In this document: one piece after another, positions 19,810 to 29,272 of the stretch | How positions within the stretch are numbered: the stretch's first letter is position 1 | Layout: each line of letters begins with the position of its first letter | Assembly: GCA_963663945.1 (NCBI GenBank) | Contig: OY760687.1 | Location: 1 to 64,000, forward strand | Direction of reading: 5' to 3' | DNA from: Bin87 sp963663945 | Lineage (GTDB): Bacteria > Chloroflexota > Dehalococcoidia > Lucifugimonadales > UBA3495 | DNA length: 64,000 bases | Notes under the pieces: generated by a model | What the model was told of the DNA's origin: nothing | Database searches by the model: none | The model's input: only the letters and a program-made list of their open reading frames with translations | Translations under genes and position numbers: made by a program

Positions 19810-20610
19810 ATGACTACTCTGGATGCCGTTGATGCCAAGATAGCCCGCGCCCGGACCGAGTTGCGGATGCTCGACACGGAAATCGCCGCCTTCTGCCGGG
19901 AACGGGCTGAACTGATATCTCGTGAGCTGCTCGACCAAGGAGGCGAGCGGTGGGTCTATCGCGGCGACACGGCGACATCCCCCATCGACTGGTCGATCCG
20001 AGCTGGAGAAGTCGCGTACGATCTGCGGTCAGCCTTGGACCACCTGGTCTGGCAACTGGCCTCCTCTTATGGTCAGTGCGCCGGTAAATGTAAAAGCGTG
20101 AAGTGTCCTGGAACGCACAACCAATTTCCCATCCATGATTGCTGCTCCCACAGCCTTTTTGAGCGACAGCTATGCGGGGTGGCCCCATCTGTAAAGGAAT
20201 ACATCAAGGACGTGCAGCCGTACCGGGCCCTGCAGCACAGATGCCCTCAATATCCCGAGAGCGTTGGGAAGGACCTGGCGTTACTCAACGAAGCCTGCAA
20301 TATCGACAAGCACCGGCACCTGGTAGTGGCCAACGCTCGGTTGACCGGCATCTGGCACCTGAACAACCGTATACCGGCCGAACAACTTGTAGATGGGCGG
20401 ATCGCAGAGCTTGAAAACGGCACCGTGCTGGTGGACCGTATCTGTGGGTTCTCAGAGCATGAACAACTGGAGTTCATCGTTGACCCGTTCTTTGACGAAC
20501 GTGATTGGCGACGTGTCACCAACGGTGCTCTGCCCGTTTCGAAAACCATCGCTCGGTGGATCACGAGCGTCGAGATGGTGGTGGGCCGTCTCAGAAACAT
20601 GCCGGCATAG
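19810..20610 (+). CDS. Conserved-type hypothetical protein (SALDHLVWQ / NIDKHRH)
   Basis: 266 aa. The first 45 residues are helical and likely coiled-coil (IARARTELRMLDTEIAAF). A central block holds YDLRSALDHLVWQLA and, further on, LLNEACNIDKHRHLVVAN. These two conserved helices recur in an uncharacterised family I recognise only as 'hypothetical'. A Cys cluster (CAGKCKSVKC near residues 94-103) may bind metal. The start is ATG 19810 with a weak GAGGA upstream. Function unknown. Confidence 0.65.
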   Translation: MTTLDAVDAKIARARTELRMLDTEIAAFCRERAELISRELLDQGGERWVYRGDTATSPIDWSIRAGEVAYDLRSALDHLVWQLASSYGQCAGKCKSVKCPGTHNQFPIHDCCSHSLFERQLCGVAPSVKEYIKDVQPYRALQHRCPQYPESVGKDLALLNEACNIDKHRHLVVANARLTGIWHLNNRIPAEQLVDGRIAELENGTVLVDRICGFSEHEQLEFIVDPFFDERDWRRVTNGALPVSKTIARWITSVEMVVGRLRNMPA

Positions 20611-20965
20611 TTAGTGATCTGCTCCCGTCAATGACATCACGATTCTGGCACGTCCGCCCACTCGGTCGACTCCCCCAAGTACAGGGGGTTCAGCGCATCA
20701 CTATGAGCGGGCTATACCGGCATCGTCCGGGAGGCTGGCATCTGTTGCAGGTGCGTGTGCCGCGGCCCATGGGGTGGAACTCGTCGAGAGTTTTCAAACC
20801 ATCGTTGATCTTGGGCCGCGCCACTGTCTGGTGAACGGCGGCCCTGAAAGTCGACCGAGCCGTGTCTGCATTGCTTGGCAGAGCCTGAAGGCCGCTCCCA
20901 GTGGTGACCTGCCGCGCCGAGTTCGCTGACAACCTCAATCACCAAGACCCGAACGGAGATTCATC
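20611..20965. other. Intergenic gap
   Basis: About 355 bases without a supportable gene. A GGAG at ~20954 serves the downstream lipoprotein start. Confidence 0.4.
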
Positions 20966-21526
20966 TTGCATCTTACCGACACCCTCTGGATACCTGCCGT
21001 CGCTTCTGTCCTCATCGCGGCGGTTCTCATGGCATGTTCTCCTTCAGCACCAGAGCCGGAGCCCGAGCCCGAAGCCAGTGTCGAGGAACTTTACAATGTG
21101 GGGCGCGCTGGTTTCGCGACTGAATCTCCCAAGCCCTCAGTTTGTGAGTCCCAAAGCACTCTGATCGCTGGCTACAACGCGTCGATGGCGCAATTCAACG
21201 AGATCCATCAGAAAAACACCACCTTGTTTGGCAATGCCGAAACAACCGGCCAGATGAAGACACAACAAGCTCAGACGATTCTCAACGACCTGACCAGGGA
21301 CCATAACAGGCGAACCGCCAAGGTCCATTCCAGCGTACTCCGCGCCACCGGGCTCGGCGATGACCAACTGCTCTACTGCATCGGCTACCTTGGAATCTAT
21401 CCCTCCTCCCAGAGGTGCTTGGAACACCTCACCGCTGCCCGAACCCGTTATTCCGAGTCTCGCCTAACCCCGGAGGATCTTGGCAAGATCCGACGCTGCT
21501 ATGGCTCCAATTGGCCTACTGGTTGA
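20966..21526 (+). CDS. Hypothetical lipoprotein
   Basis: 186 aa from a TTG start with GGAG 8 nt upstream. The N-terminal hydrophobic stretch ends VLMACS, a fair lipobox, so lipidation at Cys ~24 and export are predicted. A Pro-Glu linker (EPEPEPEP) follows, then a mostly helical domain with four scattered Cys. No family recognised. Confidence 0.6.
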   Translation: MHLTDTLWIPAVASVLIAAVLMACSPSAPEPEPEPEASVEELYNVGRAGFATESPKPSVCESQSTLIAGYNASMAQFNEIHQKNTTLFGNAETTGQMKTQQAQTILNDLTRDHNRRTAKVHSSVLRATGLGDDQLLYCIGYLGIYPSSQRCLEHLTAARTRYSESRLTPEDLGKIRRCYGSNWPTG

Positions 21527-21578
21527 AGGCGTTCGACGCCGATGGCGCCACCACGCTCACGTTCACGATGCGACCACC

Positions 21579-21731
21579 TTAGATGCCGTCCAGCAGTTGC
21601 CGCAGGTAGGCCCCGCCGTGTGGTCGCAGTGCAGATACAGGTTGCCCCGTGTCCTTCAGCACGCGCCGAATCTCGAACAGCCGCACGGCCACGTAGCACA
21701 GGTAGGTCGCGGTTCTTTTGCCGTGCACTAG
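21579..21731 (-). pseudogene. DNA methyltransferase fragment
   Basis: The minus strand reads TYLCYVAVRLFEIRRVLKDTG, then in the next frame NLYLHCDHTA, then back again YLRQLLDGI and a stop. This matches the conserved segment of N4/N6 DNA methyltransferases of the type 'YL.YMA.RL.E..RVLK.TGS.YLHCDPTASHYLK.L.D..FG'. Two compensating indels within ~45 bp and the absence of other motifs make it a dead scrap of a modification gene. Confidence 0.6.
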
Positions 21732-21925
21732 CCGCGTCGCCTCGACCAGCGGACAAATGGCCGAGTGTCAGGTCTTGTCCTGTCGGAGCGGACTGCCAGC
21801 GCCATGGGATGGACACCGGCAACCGTGGTCGACGTCGCTCGCCTGATGGCACCCGCATGCGAGAACTTCGCGCTGCGCATCGCTCAAGCTGAGTAGTCAT
21901 CCGGGCATGATGTCGCGTTTGGTGG

Positions 21926-22204
21926 TCAGTGACGTAACCAACCACGGGTGAGCCACATCATGGCCGCCGGTACAGCGATGACGACGCCGCAAGCGGCTAG
22001 GAACCCCACGCCGGTCGTCAAGATTCCGGGGGCGAAAAACGCGGTTACGGCAATGCAGCCGATGATCAGGCCAACGGAGGTCGAACCCGCAAATAAGCCG
22101 ATGATCGATCTGTCGGAATGTCGACGGGATCGGCTACTGGTGCCCAGGGAGACACCTGCCGGAATCAGGAACATCAACGCAAGCAATCCGATGGCAAACA
22201 ACAT
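21926..22204 (-). CDS. Small hydrophobic membrane protein
   Basis: 92 aa with three likely membrane segments (residues ~1-20, ~35-55, ~60-82) separated by a Ser/Arg-rich loop (SSRSRRHSDRS). The ATG at 22204 lacks a strong ribosome site. Composition is typical of a real integral membrane protein; no family recognised. Confidence 0.45.
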   Translation of the reverse strand: MLFAIGLLALMFLIPAGVSLGTSSRSRRHSDRSIIGLFAGSTSVGLIIGCIAVTAFFAPGILTTGVGFLAACGVVIAVPAAMMWLTRGWLRH

Positions 22205-22774
22205 GGCGCGGTCCGGAGCCTATTGTCTCATTCGGAGAGGCAGTTTGCGGTCGCCTTTTGCCCGATGGCTTCGGGTGGACGTCACCCACAGAATCGTCGC
22301 CATGGTTACGATCGCAGCGTTGACGGTTGGGAAGGCAAACCAACGTCAACCGAGAGCGGGAGCCGTGTATTGGGCGGCCAGCTCCTTGCGTGCGGTGCAC
22401 GGGACGTTGGCAATGCTGACGGCGTAGCTGGCGATAGCGAGAGTGGAGGCCAGGTCAGGAGCGCCTCTGCCGTCGGTATCCCGCGACGCGTTTTCAATGC
22501 CGAAGCGAGCGGTGAAGGAGTTGGCGTAGATGCAGACGGGAGGCGAGGACGTCAACGGCCACTCCGGCGACGGCCTGGAGGATCGGTGTAGATCCAATCT
22601 GGTACGATGGCGGCGGTTGGCCGACCGGGTAGAGTGGAATGCTGGATTCATTCTGTGTACGTGCCAGTTTGTGAACTGCCCTTCGCGGTGCCGCACAATT
22701 GGATTCGCCCAGTACAGGTTTCGCATATGTTGGGAAGCGTGTACCACGTGGGTGGATCCATCCAGCAGAAGAAC
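22205..22774. other. Gap without supportable genes
   Basis: Six-frame reading gives only short Arg/Pro-rich ORFs overlapping on both strands, none with a start signal or family motif. Probably non-coding or decayed. Confidence 0.35.
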
Positions 22775-23497
22775 TTAACCTGCTCTTTGCAACTCCTGCT
22801 GGCTCAGGCTCATCGCGTCCTGTAATGCGCCAAGGTACTCACAGCAAACCTTGTCGTAACGTTCCAGGTACGGCAGACAGTGTTCGGAGTGCGGAGACCT
22901 GATTCCGGATACTTCAAGATCCGTTGATTGATTAACCTGGCCCGTGGCATCCGTGCCTCGGAAGCGGCCTGGTAGGAAGGTTAACCTTTCGAGGTCGGGT
23001 TGTCCCTCACTGCTGTGCGACAAGGCCATCGGCTGCCAGGACATGGCTGCGAAGGCGTCGATGGGCGCCGCCTTGTCGGACGGGATGTGCGCGATGGAAA
23101 TGTCTCTGATGGTGGCGATCTTGGTGACGAACGGGGTTATTTTTGGTGGTTTGGGATGCTGTAGGTTTAGGCCGGACAGTCGGTTGGCACGGTTCAAATC
23201 CCTGTAGAAATTACCGTAGGCGTTGTCGGCTGAGACGAAGAAAAAAGCGTAAGCAAACAGGCATTTGAGCAATGCAGGCTGCAACTCCATGAACCCGGTA
23301 CCGACGGCAAATAGCTTCGCGGGTTCGGTTTTCGCAGAGTCGACGCTCATTTGATAGGGGTCCACCGCGCGCAACCAGTCCTCCAAGACCTCACCGAGCA
23401 TCCAGTGCAGCATAGGGATGTTGTGGAAGAGCTGCGGTGACGGCAACGTTTGACTGTGAACCGTAATCGGTGAGAGGGTTTCGAGATTGGATGCCAT
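22775..23497 (-). CDS. Hypothetical protein
   Basis: 240 aa, start ATG 23497 with a modest GGAT upstream. Largely soluble with one hydrophobic patch (LLKCLFAYAFFFVSADNAYG). Normal amino-acid composition and an uninterrupted frame support a real gene. No motif recognised; the segment IRDISIAHIPSDKA may be a conserved core of a helical family. The flanking genes give no clue to function. Confidence 0.55.
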   Translation of the reverse strand: MASNLETLSPITVHSQTLPSPQLFHNIPMLHWMLGEVLEDWLRAVDPYQMSVDSAKTEPAKLFAVGTGFMELQPALLKCLFAYAFFFVSADNAYGNFYRDLNRANRLSGLNLQHPKPPKITPFVTKIATIRDISIAHIPSDKAAPIDAFAAMSWQPMALSHSSEGQPDLERLTFLPGRFRGTDATGQVNQSTDLEVSGIRSPHSEHCLPYLERYDKVCCEYLGALQDAMSLSQQELQRAG

Positions 23498-23742
23498 ATG
23501 TTTGTGATCCTTGGGGTTCGGATGGTTGAACCACGTACGTTTACTTCATTGTAATCCCGTGGTACGTACTTGGTACTGCAGAGAGATGGCGTGCGTGCAG
23601 CTGACTGGGCTCATGGTTCGTACATTTTACCGACTCGCGAGTTTCGCAATTTTCTCAGTTTGGTGGTCAATAACCTCATCAAGCCGCCGCTGGAGTTCTG
23701 CTTTGGCCGGTTACCTGGCGGTTCAGTTCCCGAACGGTGCCG

Positions 23743-24672
23743 CTAACGTCGTCCCACCACCTGGTCGATACGGGGGCGGTGTTCCTGGCCTCGGAACCGG
23801 CAATGCTCGCACATTGTTGCAGTATCCCCGTTTGGTTCGGCTTCTGGCGGCATGAAGCCTTCGGGAGGGTCGCACATGAACATCACGTCTTCCTTCGGCA
23901 CGCTCAATACGCGGACGCAGCAAGGTTCCCCGTTCCATTTCGGATGGATGCTGCCACGTTCGGCGTCGCCGCCTATGGCCAAGTACAGGCCGTCGGCGAT
24001 TTCCAGTTCGCGTGCTGCTAGCCGTTGTATGTTCCTGTGTCCGATGTGAGGAGGGTAGCACTCAACGGCCGCCACAGTGTAGCGGGCGGCGTTGGCCATG
24101 GCGATGGCGGCGGCAAGCAGATCGGCGTTGGGCACGCATTGTCCGAGCGCTTCGGTCGCTCGATGGATGGTATCCAGCGTTTCGGAGGCGTCTCGGACGG
24201 CGGCGATTGGATCGGAGTGCCGGTCTGGCAACGGCGTCTCGGCGGCCTCGATGTTGAGTGGTTCGACAATGTTCGGTAGGTGTCGCGTCACCAGGGGGCA
24301 CGACAGGCATGGGAAGTGACGGCTGTCGTCACCTTCGTAGTCGCAGTGGTAGCAGAGCAAGCCGCGGCTGTCGTCGACGGCCCAGCAGTCCTCGGGCTCG
24401 TTGCCCGAGAGAGCTGCCAGCACCCGCGTCTGCACATCCTCAACGGGCAGGTGGGCGCGAGCGATGCCCTGCAGTTCCTCGTCCGGCGGATTTTCTCGTT
24501 CTGCGAGGTGGCGCTGAGCTGCGTAGGCGCAGAGTATTGCCATCCCGCCGTTCAGCCGAACGTCAGCGGCGTTCTCACCCATCGCGCGAGTGAGCGGGCT
24601 TGCATCCAACGTCCGCACCGCTGCGGCCATTTCTGCTGTCGCCTGGAGGCGGTTAGGATCTCGGATTGTCAT
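23743..24672 (-). CDS. Cys-rich hypothetical protein
   Basis: 309 aa from ATG 24672, chosen because GGAGGA lies 10 nt upstream; the open frame extends further back. The central LCYHC...FPCLSC block (two CxxC-like pairs) and a C-terminal FMCDPP...MCEHCRF suggest zinc-stabilised segments. No catalytic motif. It belongs to the same style of Cys-rich hypothetical proteins as those at 29567 and 38575, but I see no clear sequence match. Confidence 0.55.
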   Translation of the reverse strand: MTIRDPNRLQATAEMAAAVRTLDASPLTRAMGENAADVRLNGGMAILCAYAAQRHLAERENPPDEELQGIARAHLPVEDVQTRVLAALSGNEPEDCWAVDDSRGLLCYHCDYEGDDSRHFPCLSCPLVTRHLPNIVEPLNIEAAETPLPDRHSDPIAAVRDASETLDTIHRATEALGQCVPNADLLAAAIAMANAARYTVAAVECYPPHIGHRNIQRLAARELEIADGLYLAIGGDAERGSIHPKWNGEPCCVRVLSVPKEDVMFMCDPPEGFMPPEAEPNGDTATMCEHCRFRGQEHRPRIDQVVGRR

Positions 24673-25304
24673 GCTGTGTGGTTCCTCCACCAGTGTCATG
24701 GGTGTCCAGCCGAAGGGGTTAGATCCCTGCTGGAAAAGCCGATTGTTGGTTACAGTACCACGTCGGCCGGTACAGTGGGCAGGGCCCATTTGTGTGGCTT
24801 AGCCAATCACTATGGACTATCTCGTTGGAACCGGTTTTGGGAAATTGGCGTTGCCGTGCTTGGGCTCCGCCGCCGCTGGCGGCTCGTTGCTTACGGAGGT
24901 TTTCGCGGGCCTCCCGCGGATCCAACGGCGATTGGTTCGGTGCGTCACGGCCGTCATTGAGGCAAGGGCGCCGCGCAACGGCGCCTCTTCTCGGTTGTTT
25001 ACAGAGTGTTGACAAATTGAGCACGGTACCCGGAAATCGGGTGCCCGGTTACTTCTGCGGAAGTTTCCGAGAGTGTTTTCCCGAGCTAACGCTCTGTAAC
25101 ACTGTTGGTGTCTGAGACCGCCGCTGGAATACGGTGGTCCCGCCTTGGGCCACGGACCCTGTTCCGATGGGAACTCGTCACGGTGCCTTCCGGCTTGAAC
25201 ACGCTTAGCTCCAAGCCCAACCTTGATTGTCGCCGCTCGGAACCGGATGGCTGCTGTCGCCACCCGTTGGGTGCGGCCAGTACGTCTGGCGTGTAGCCCG
25301 ACTG
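24673..25304. other. Intergenic gap with strong hairpin
   Basis: No supportable gene. At 24967-24985 GGCGCCG, 5-nt loop, CGGCGCC forms a stable stem-loop without a clean T tract. It might terminate minus-strand transcription from the TnpB-like gene at 25305. Confidence 0.35.
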
Positions 25305-25980
25305 TCATTCCCAATATCGGACGTAGGCCCGATTGCGGATGATAACGGCGGCAGTCCAGTCGGCGTGGGCGTAGAGACCGCAGTTCCGGCACCGGAACAT
25401 TGCTTCACTCTCGCGGTTGCTCGGGTGTCGTTCTCCGCAGCGCGGGCAGGTCTGGGACATGCCGTGCGGCGGGACGGATACGGTGGGTAGGCCGAGTTTG
25501 CCGACGTGGCCGATGGCCGCCTCGGCGAGGCTCTCGTTGAGTTTGCGGTTCATTGTGGAGTTCTGGTTCGGGTTTTCGACTGTTCCACGTGCGGATGCCA
25601 GCATGCTGAGGCACTTCAGGCTGTCGACGGCGACCATCTTGGGCTGGGCTTCCAGCAGAATTCTGCGGATCTGTCGGCGCATCTCTTGGTCCCGCCGCTG
25701 CGCGTAGCGTCGTGCCCTTTCTCGGTCTTGGGCGACAGCGTAGTGTCGTCGTTTGCTGTTACACGGTTTGGCCGCGATGTATCGCTGGTGATTCCGTTTT
25801 CCGTTGCGACCCCGTGTGCCGGCTCGGTGGTGCGCTCGATGTCCGGAGCTGACAGCCCAGGTGGTTCTTCGTGCCTCGGTGTGCGCCGAGAACGTCCTCA
25901 GGTTTCTGGATGTCCAGTCCTTCGAGGGGGGTTCTGCGGCTTCAGCGGCAGGGGTCGCTGCGTGTTCTCACGCCGGGGTG
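25305..25980 (-). pseudogene. Orphan TnpB-like (IS200/IS605 OrfB) C-terminal half
   Basis: A minus frame open from about 25980 to 25305 with no good start. The end carries the TnpB zinc ribbon (SQTCPRCGERHPSN...FRCRNCGLYAHAD) with the third RuvC Asp in AHADWTAA. The second RuvC motif appears as MVAVDSLKCLSML, with Asp in place of the usual Glu. The first RuvC Asp and the wedge domain are not found. It is unlike the two TnpBs at 28-29 and 37-38 kb, so it is an independent and probably inactive element. An ATG at 25682 could start a 125-aa truncated product. Confidence 0.55.
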
Positions 25981-26039
25981 GCAGAAACCACGGCGAGACC
26001 GGACGGCGGCGGGCTCGATTTGAGGCCGCGCGGCGGTCT

Positions 26040-27149
26040 TCAGTCCATTTCGAACGGCGGAATGCGCAACAACAGTTCCCACTCGAAGTCAGGGTCGATG
26101 TGCGGCTGTCCTGACCGGGGCATGAACTCGAGGGCTTCGGCCGTCAACATGATGGCGGGTTCTGGGTCCCGTTCTCCGTTCAACCAGCGTGCGGTCTCGA
26201 CGACAAGCTGCCTCGGCCCGAGGGTTTTCTCCTGCCATTCCTTGATGTCCGGGTTGAGCCCTTGAAGGTACGCATTGATGAATGCCTGGCTTGCGTCGAG
26301 GTTTGAATTCTCCTCATACTTGTTCATCCAGCGGTAGAGCCAGTCCATGGCGTTGATGTACCGCGCCCGTTCCAGCAGGCGGGTTGCATGCGGCGAATCT
26401 GGGTTCTCGACGTAGAAAGGTCTCCAGGAGTTCCTGATTGCCTGCCCGCGAGGGACGGTTTGCGTATCCCTCCTCCGTGCCCTTGATCTCGGTACCCAGT
26501 AGTTCCGGGAGAGGCCTTCCCGCCAGTCGTGCGGCACCACGAGTGGCTTGGCGCAGTTGTTCGAGAATCGGCAGGCTTTGATCTCGCCGGTTTTTCGCTG
26601 CGGCGCGATTTCACCCTGCAGCGTGAAGACGTCGGGTATCCATTCGAGGAACTGACCTTCCGATGCCCGACCCTTGGCGGTGTTGAGTTTCTGGCCACCG
26701 GACCTTCGGGCCCGCTTCCGGGCGTTCCTGATTTGTTTGTCCGTCGCGTCCGCATCCCAGATGATGCGTACCCGGCACGGTTCGGTGGGGCCGAATTTGC
26801 CGACCTGCCGCAGGATCGTGAAACTGCGAATCTGGTCGGACCTGCTCAGGATTCCCTTCTTACCGGCGAATTCGGCGGCGGCGTCGGGCGTGTCGAACAT
26901 CGCCGCCAGCATGGTCGAAGTTTGTGCTTCGCGGCTGGCTTCCCATTGCTCGAACTTCTGGTACTTTCGGTAGGCGAGGCATGTGCCGCATTTGCGGCAA
27001 GCTGTCGGGATGGTGCTGACGCGGCCTTCGGGATTGGCGATGGCGTTGTATCGGCGCCCTCGGTCGAGACACTCGTACCCCGGCAGCAGATACTGCGGAT
27101 ACGGCACGAAGTGTCGACGAGCAGGGCTCGAGGTCTTTTTCGTGCTCAA
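26040..27149 (-). CDS. Hypothetical protein with CxxCxxC motif
   Basis: 369 aa if it starts at TTG 27149; no ATG occurs before residue ~80, so the start is uncertain. Near residues 51-57 is CRKCGTCLAYRKYQKFEQW. A CxxC/CxxxC plus basic-aromatic run like this recalls replication proteins of small phages and plasmids ('CGKCIGCR'), but the catalytic Tyr motifs are not evident. The C-terminal half is ordinary soluble protein. It lies in a mobile-element zone beside a TnpB relic. Function unknown; the replication guess is weak. Confidence 0.6.
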   Translation of the reverse strand: MSTKKTSSPARRHFVPYPQYLLPGYECLDRGRRYNAIANPEGRVSTIPTACRKCGTCLAYRKYQKFEQWEASREAQTSTMLAAMFDTPDAAAEFAGKKGILSRSDQIRSFTILRQVGKFGPTEPCRVRIIWDADATDKQIRNARKRARRSGGQKLNTAKGRASEGQFLEWIPDVFTLQGEIAPQRKTGEIKACRFSNNCAKPLVVPHDWREGLSRNYWVPRSRARRRDTQTVPRGQAIRNSWRPFYVENPDSPHATRLLERARYINAMDWLYRWMNKYEENSNLDASQAFINAYLQGLNPDIKEWQEKTLGPRQLVVETARWLNGERDPEPAIMLTAEALEFMPRSGQPHIDPDFEWELLLRIPPFEMD

Positions 27150-27189
27150 AATGGCCCAATTAGTTGCCTTATCTTGGTTAGTTGGAGAG

Positions 27190-27583
27190 ATTCGGCCATT
27201 TTAGGTTGGAAAATCGTTTTCAGGAACTTTGAGGACCGTGGTCCGATTAGAGTCGGCCCACGGGCGTCTACGTCGAACTGGGTTTCGACAATTCCGCCGC
27301 TTCGGGGGGCTGGGCTTTCTAACGGAATCGGTGGCCGCCTGCGGCGGCGCGAAGACGCAGCACGACTTGGTCTCGTCTTCCGTGGGGACTTCGATGAAGG
27401 CATACTGGCCGTGCTTTCCGACCTGTTTGCGTGGCTTTCTCGTTTCGCCGTGCTGGGCCCCAGGGCGGAGGTCAGGACGTCTGAGTCGATACGAGCGGGC
27501 GCTTTGGCACCGCTCGCCCAGCGAGACGCCTCGAGGGTCTCGACGTCAACGTCGGCAGGTAGGCAGGACGTGCCCATGCTCAA
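27190..27583 (-). CDS. Possible small gene, reading shifts between two frames
   Basis: An ATG at about 27583 with AGAGG 7 nt upstream opens MGTSCLPADVDVETLEASRW. From about 27450 a different minus frame becomes more protein-like (GKHGQYAFIEVPTEDETKSC) and ends near 27195. Together they suggest one frameshifted gene. The Arg/Ser-rich continuation of the first frame is poor protein. Low confidence; comparing a homologue across both frames would decide. Confidence 0.3.
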
Positions 27584-27745
27584 CCTCTCATCCACCGGAT
27601 TTCGTACTTCGGCCGATGGGGACAATTATATTCATCGCGTCCAAAAGTAAAAGGCTTCGTGAAAACGGCAGCGGCCTCTGGCCGCGCCGGCGACGCGCGT
27701 GCGATGCCGTCGGGCATACAGATGCTGGACGCTGCGTGGCCCCCC

Positions 27746-27925
27746 TACTTGTTCAGCTCCGCGAATTCGATGTTGACGGGGACGAGCTGGTCGAGGTACC
27801 AGGTCACGGGCTCGTCGCGTTCGCACCGACAGAGGCCCTCGTGGTCGCAGTCCGTGTAGTACTCGGCGTAGATGAAGAAGCCGCCGCGTCGGGCGGTCGG
27901 GATCGGTACCAGGCCGAGTAGGCTA
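27746..27925 (-). pseudogene. C-terminal gene fragment cut by TnpB element
   Basis: The minus strand reads GGFFIYAEYYTDCDHEGLCR and on to EFAELNK and a TAG at 27746. It has well-formed composition but no start, because the frame runs straight into the right end of the TnpB element at 27926. It looks like the surviving 3' part of a gene split by that insertion. The 5' part was not identified; the gene at 29255 on the other side of the element reads in a different phase. Confidence 0.5.
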
Positions 27926-29272
27926 CCTCGAAAGGGTAGAAGGGCAAACCCGACTATCCGATCACAGTCGGCGGTGCTCTCATGGAGAGCGTTGCCGTTC
28001 TCCGGTCATCCGGGCGAGTTTCACCGTTGGGTTCGCCAACGGCCAGAGCTTGCCCGTCGCGGAGCGTACCTCCCACTGAGGGCAGGAGGGTCAACAGATT
28101 GCGCAGGTTGACGGCTGCGTTTTCGTTTCTCTCGTGGATGCTGGTGCAAGACGGGCACTGCCAGTAACGCTGCCGCTTGAGTTTCGCGTTCACGTAGCCG
28201 CAGAAGGAGCAGGTCTTGCTCGAAGGGTAGAAGCGGTGGGCGAGCAGCACGTTGCAGTGGTGCCACTGTCCTTTGTAGATGAGCTGGCGCTTGATCTCGC
28301 CCATGTTGGCGTCGGCTTGTGCCTTGGGCGTATGGCCGGCCATCATGCCGGCGACGTGGAGGTTCTCGATAACGAGGTGCTGGAACTTGTGGACCAGTTC
28401 AGAGGTCATCTGGTGAGTGGCGTGCTTGCGCAGGTTGGTGATGCGGCGCTGCAGGCGGTCGATGCGCCGTTGTGCTTCCCACCAGCCGCGGGAGTTCGTA
28501 GTACGGCGAGCTTGGGCACGTTGCCAACGGGCTAGCTTCTTCTCGGCGGTGTAGTGGGCCTTGGGGTTCTCCCAGGTCTGGCCATCGCTGTCGGTGGCAT
28601 GGGGGTTCAGGCCGGTGTCAGCGCCGCCTGCGAGGATGCGGGTGTCGGGCTTGGGCGGTGCAACAGGTGGCTTCCAGTAGTTGATGGAGAGTAGCCACTG
28701 GCCGTTGCGGAAGCTGATATGAGCCTCGTGGATCACGCCTTTCGGTAGTGTGTGTGCCAGCTTGACGGAGCCGAGGTGAGGTAGCCGGATGCGGCGCTTG
28801 CCGTCGTAGTGGATCTCGCGTACGGCGCCAGCGGCGCGGAAGGAGCCGGTGCCCGTGAGCCGCTTTTTCTTGAACGTTGGCCGTCGGCCCCTGAGGTTTG
28901 GGTCGCGCCAGTTCTTGATGGCGGTGCCGAAGTCGCGTACGGCGCCGTCGACGACGCGGTAGGAGACTTCCTGTAGGAAGGGGAACTCGTGTTGCTTGGC
29001 GTCGTTGACAGCCTTGTTGAGGTCCTGCCAGGAGGGCCAGCGTAGGCGGTTGACGCGGCAGAAGCGGTGGGTGGCGACGCAGAGGTTGTAAACGAAGCGT
29101 GAGGTCCCGACGGCGCGGCGTGCGTAGGCGGTTTGCCGTATCGTGAGTTGCAGAGGCACGACGTGTCCAGCGGGTACGTAGCCTGGCGGACACGTTGATT
29201 TGACCGGCTTTCGTCCGGTGGTCGTCATGGCTCTATTCTAACTGGTCTGTCCTTCTACTCTTTTGTGCTGGG
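27926..29272 (-). mobile_element. IS605-type TnpB-only element, copy A (intact)
   Basis: 1,347 bp shared with copy B at 37078-38423. Both copies begin at CCTCGAAAGGGTAGAAGGGC (right end) and end near GTGCTGGG (left end). There is no TnpA transposase and no terminal inverted repeat, as usual for this family. Near the right end CCGACT, 10-nt loop, AGTCGG (27950-27971) forms a hairpin overlapping the last codons of tnpB, where the guide (omega) RNA is normally encoded. Confidence 0.8.
27954..29228 (-). CDS. tnpB: TnpB, RNA-guided nuclease family (IS200/IS605 OrfB)
   Basis: 424 aa, full length. The N-terminal DNA-recognition half has VPLQLTIRQTAYARRAVGTS. RuvC motif I has Asp ~203 in GGADTGLNPHATDS, motif II has Glu ~289 in LVIENLHVAGMM, and the zinc ribbon is CSFCGYVNAK...CPSC (~340-366). 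The third motif reads HERNENAAVNL, where most TnpBs have (D)RDxNAA, so the expected Asp is Asn. TnpB normally cuts DNA at sites matching its guide RNA to help element retention. Activity here is uncertain because of that substitution. Confidence 0.85.
   Translation of the reverse strand: MTTTGRKPVKSTCPPGYVPAGHVVPLQLTIRQTAYARRAVGTSRFVYNLCVATHRFCRVNRLRWPSWQDLNKAVNDAKQHEFPFLQEVSYRVVDGAVRDFGTAIKNWRDPNLRGRRPTFKKKRLTGTGSFRAAGAVREIHYDGKRRIRLPHLGSVKLAHTLPKGVIHEAHISFRNGQWLLSINYWKPPVAPPKPDTRILAGGADTGLNPHATDSDGQTWENPKAHYTAEKKLARWQRAQARRTTNSRGWWEAQRRIDRLQRRITNLRKHATHQMTSELVHKFQHLVIENLHVAGMMAGHTPKAQADANMGEIKRQLIYKGQWHHCNVLLAHRFYPSSKTCSFCGYVNAKLKRQRYWQCPSCTSIHERNENAAVNLRNLLTLLPSVGGTLRDGQALAVGEPNGETRPDDRRTATLSMRAPPTVIG

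Noticed and set aside
24967..24985. Rho-independent terminator
   Set aside because: A strong stem but no adjoining T tract on either strand; kept only as a hairpin inside the gap entry.
26529..27650. 373-codon plus-strand ORF
   Set aside because: Antisense to the better-supported 26040-27149 gene and poor in composition.
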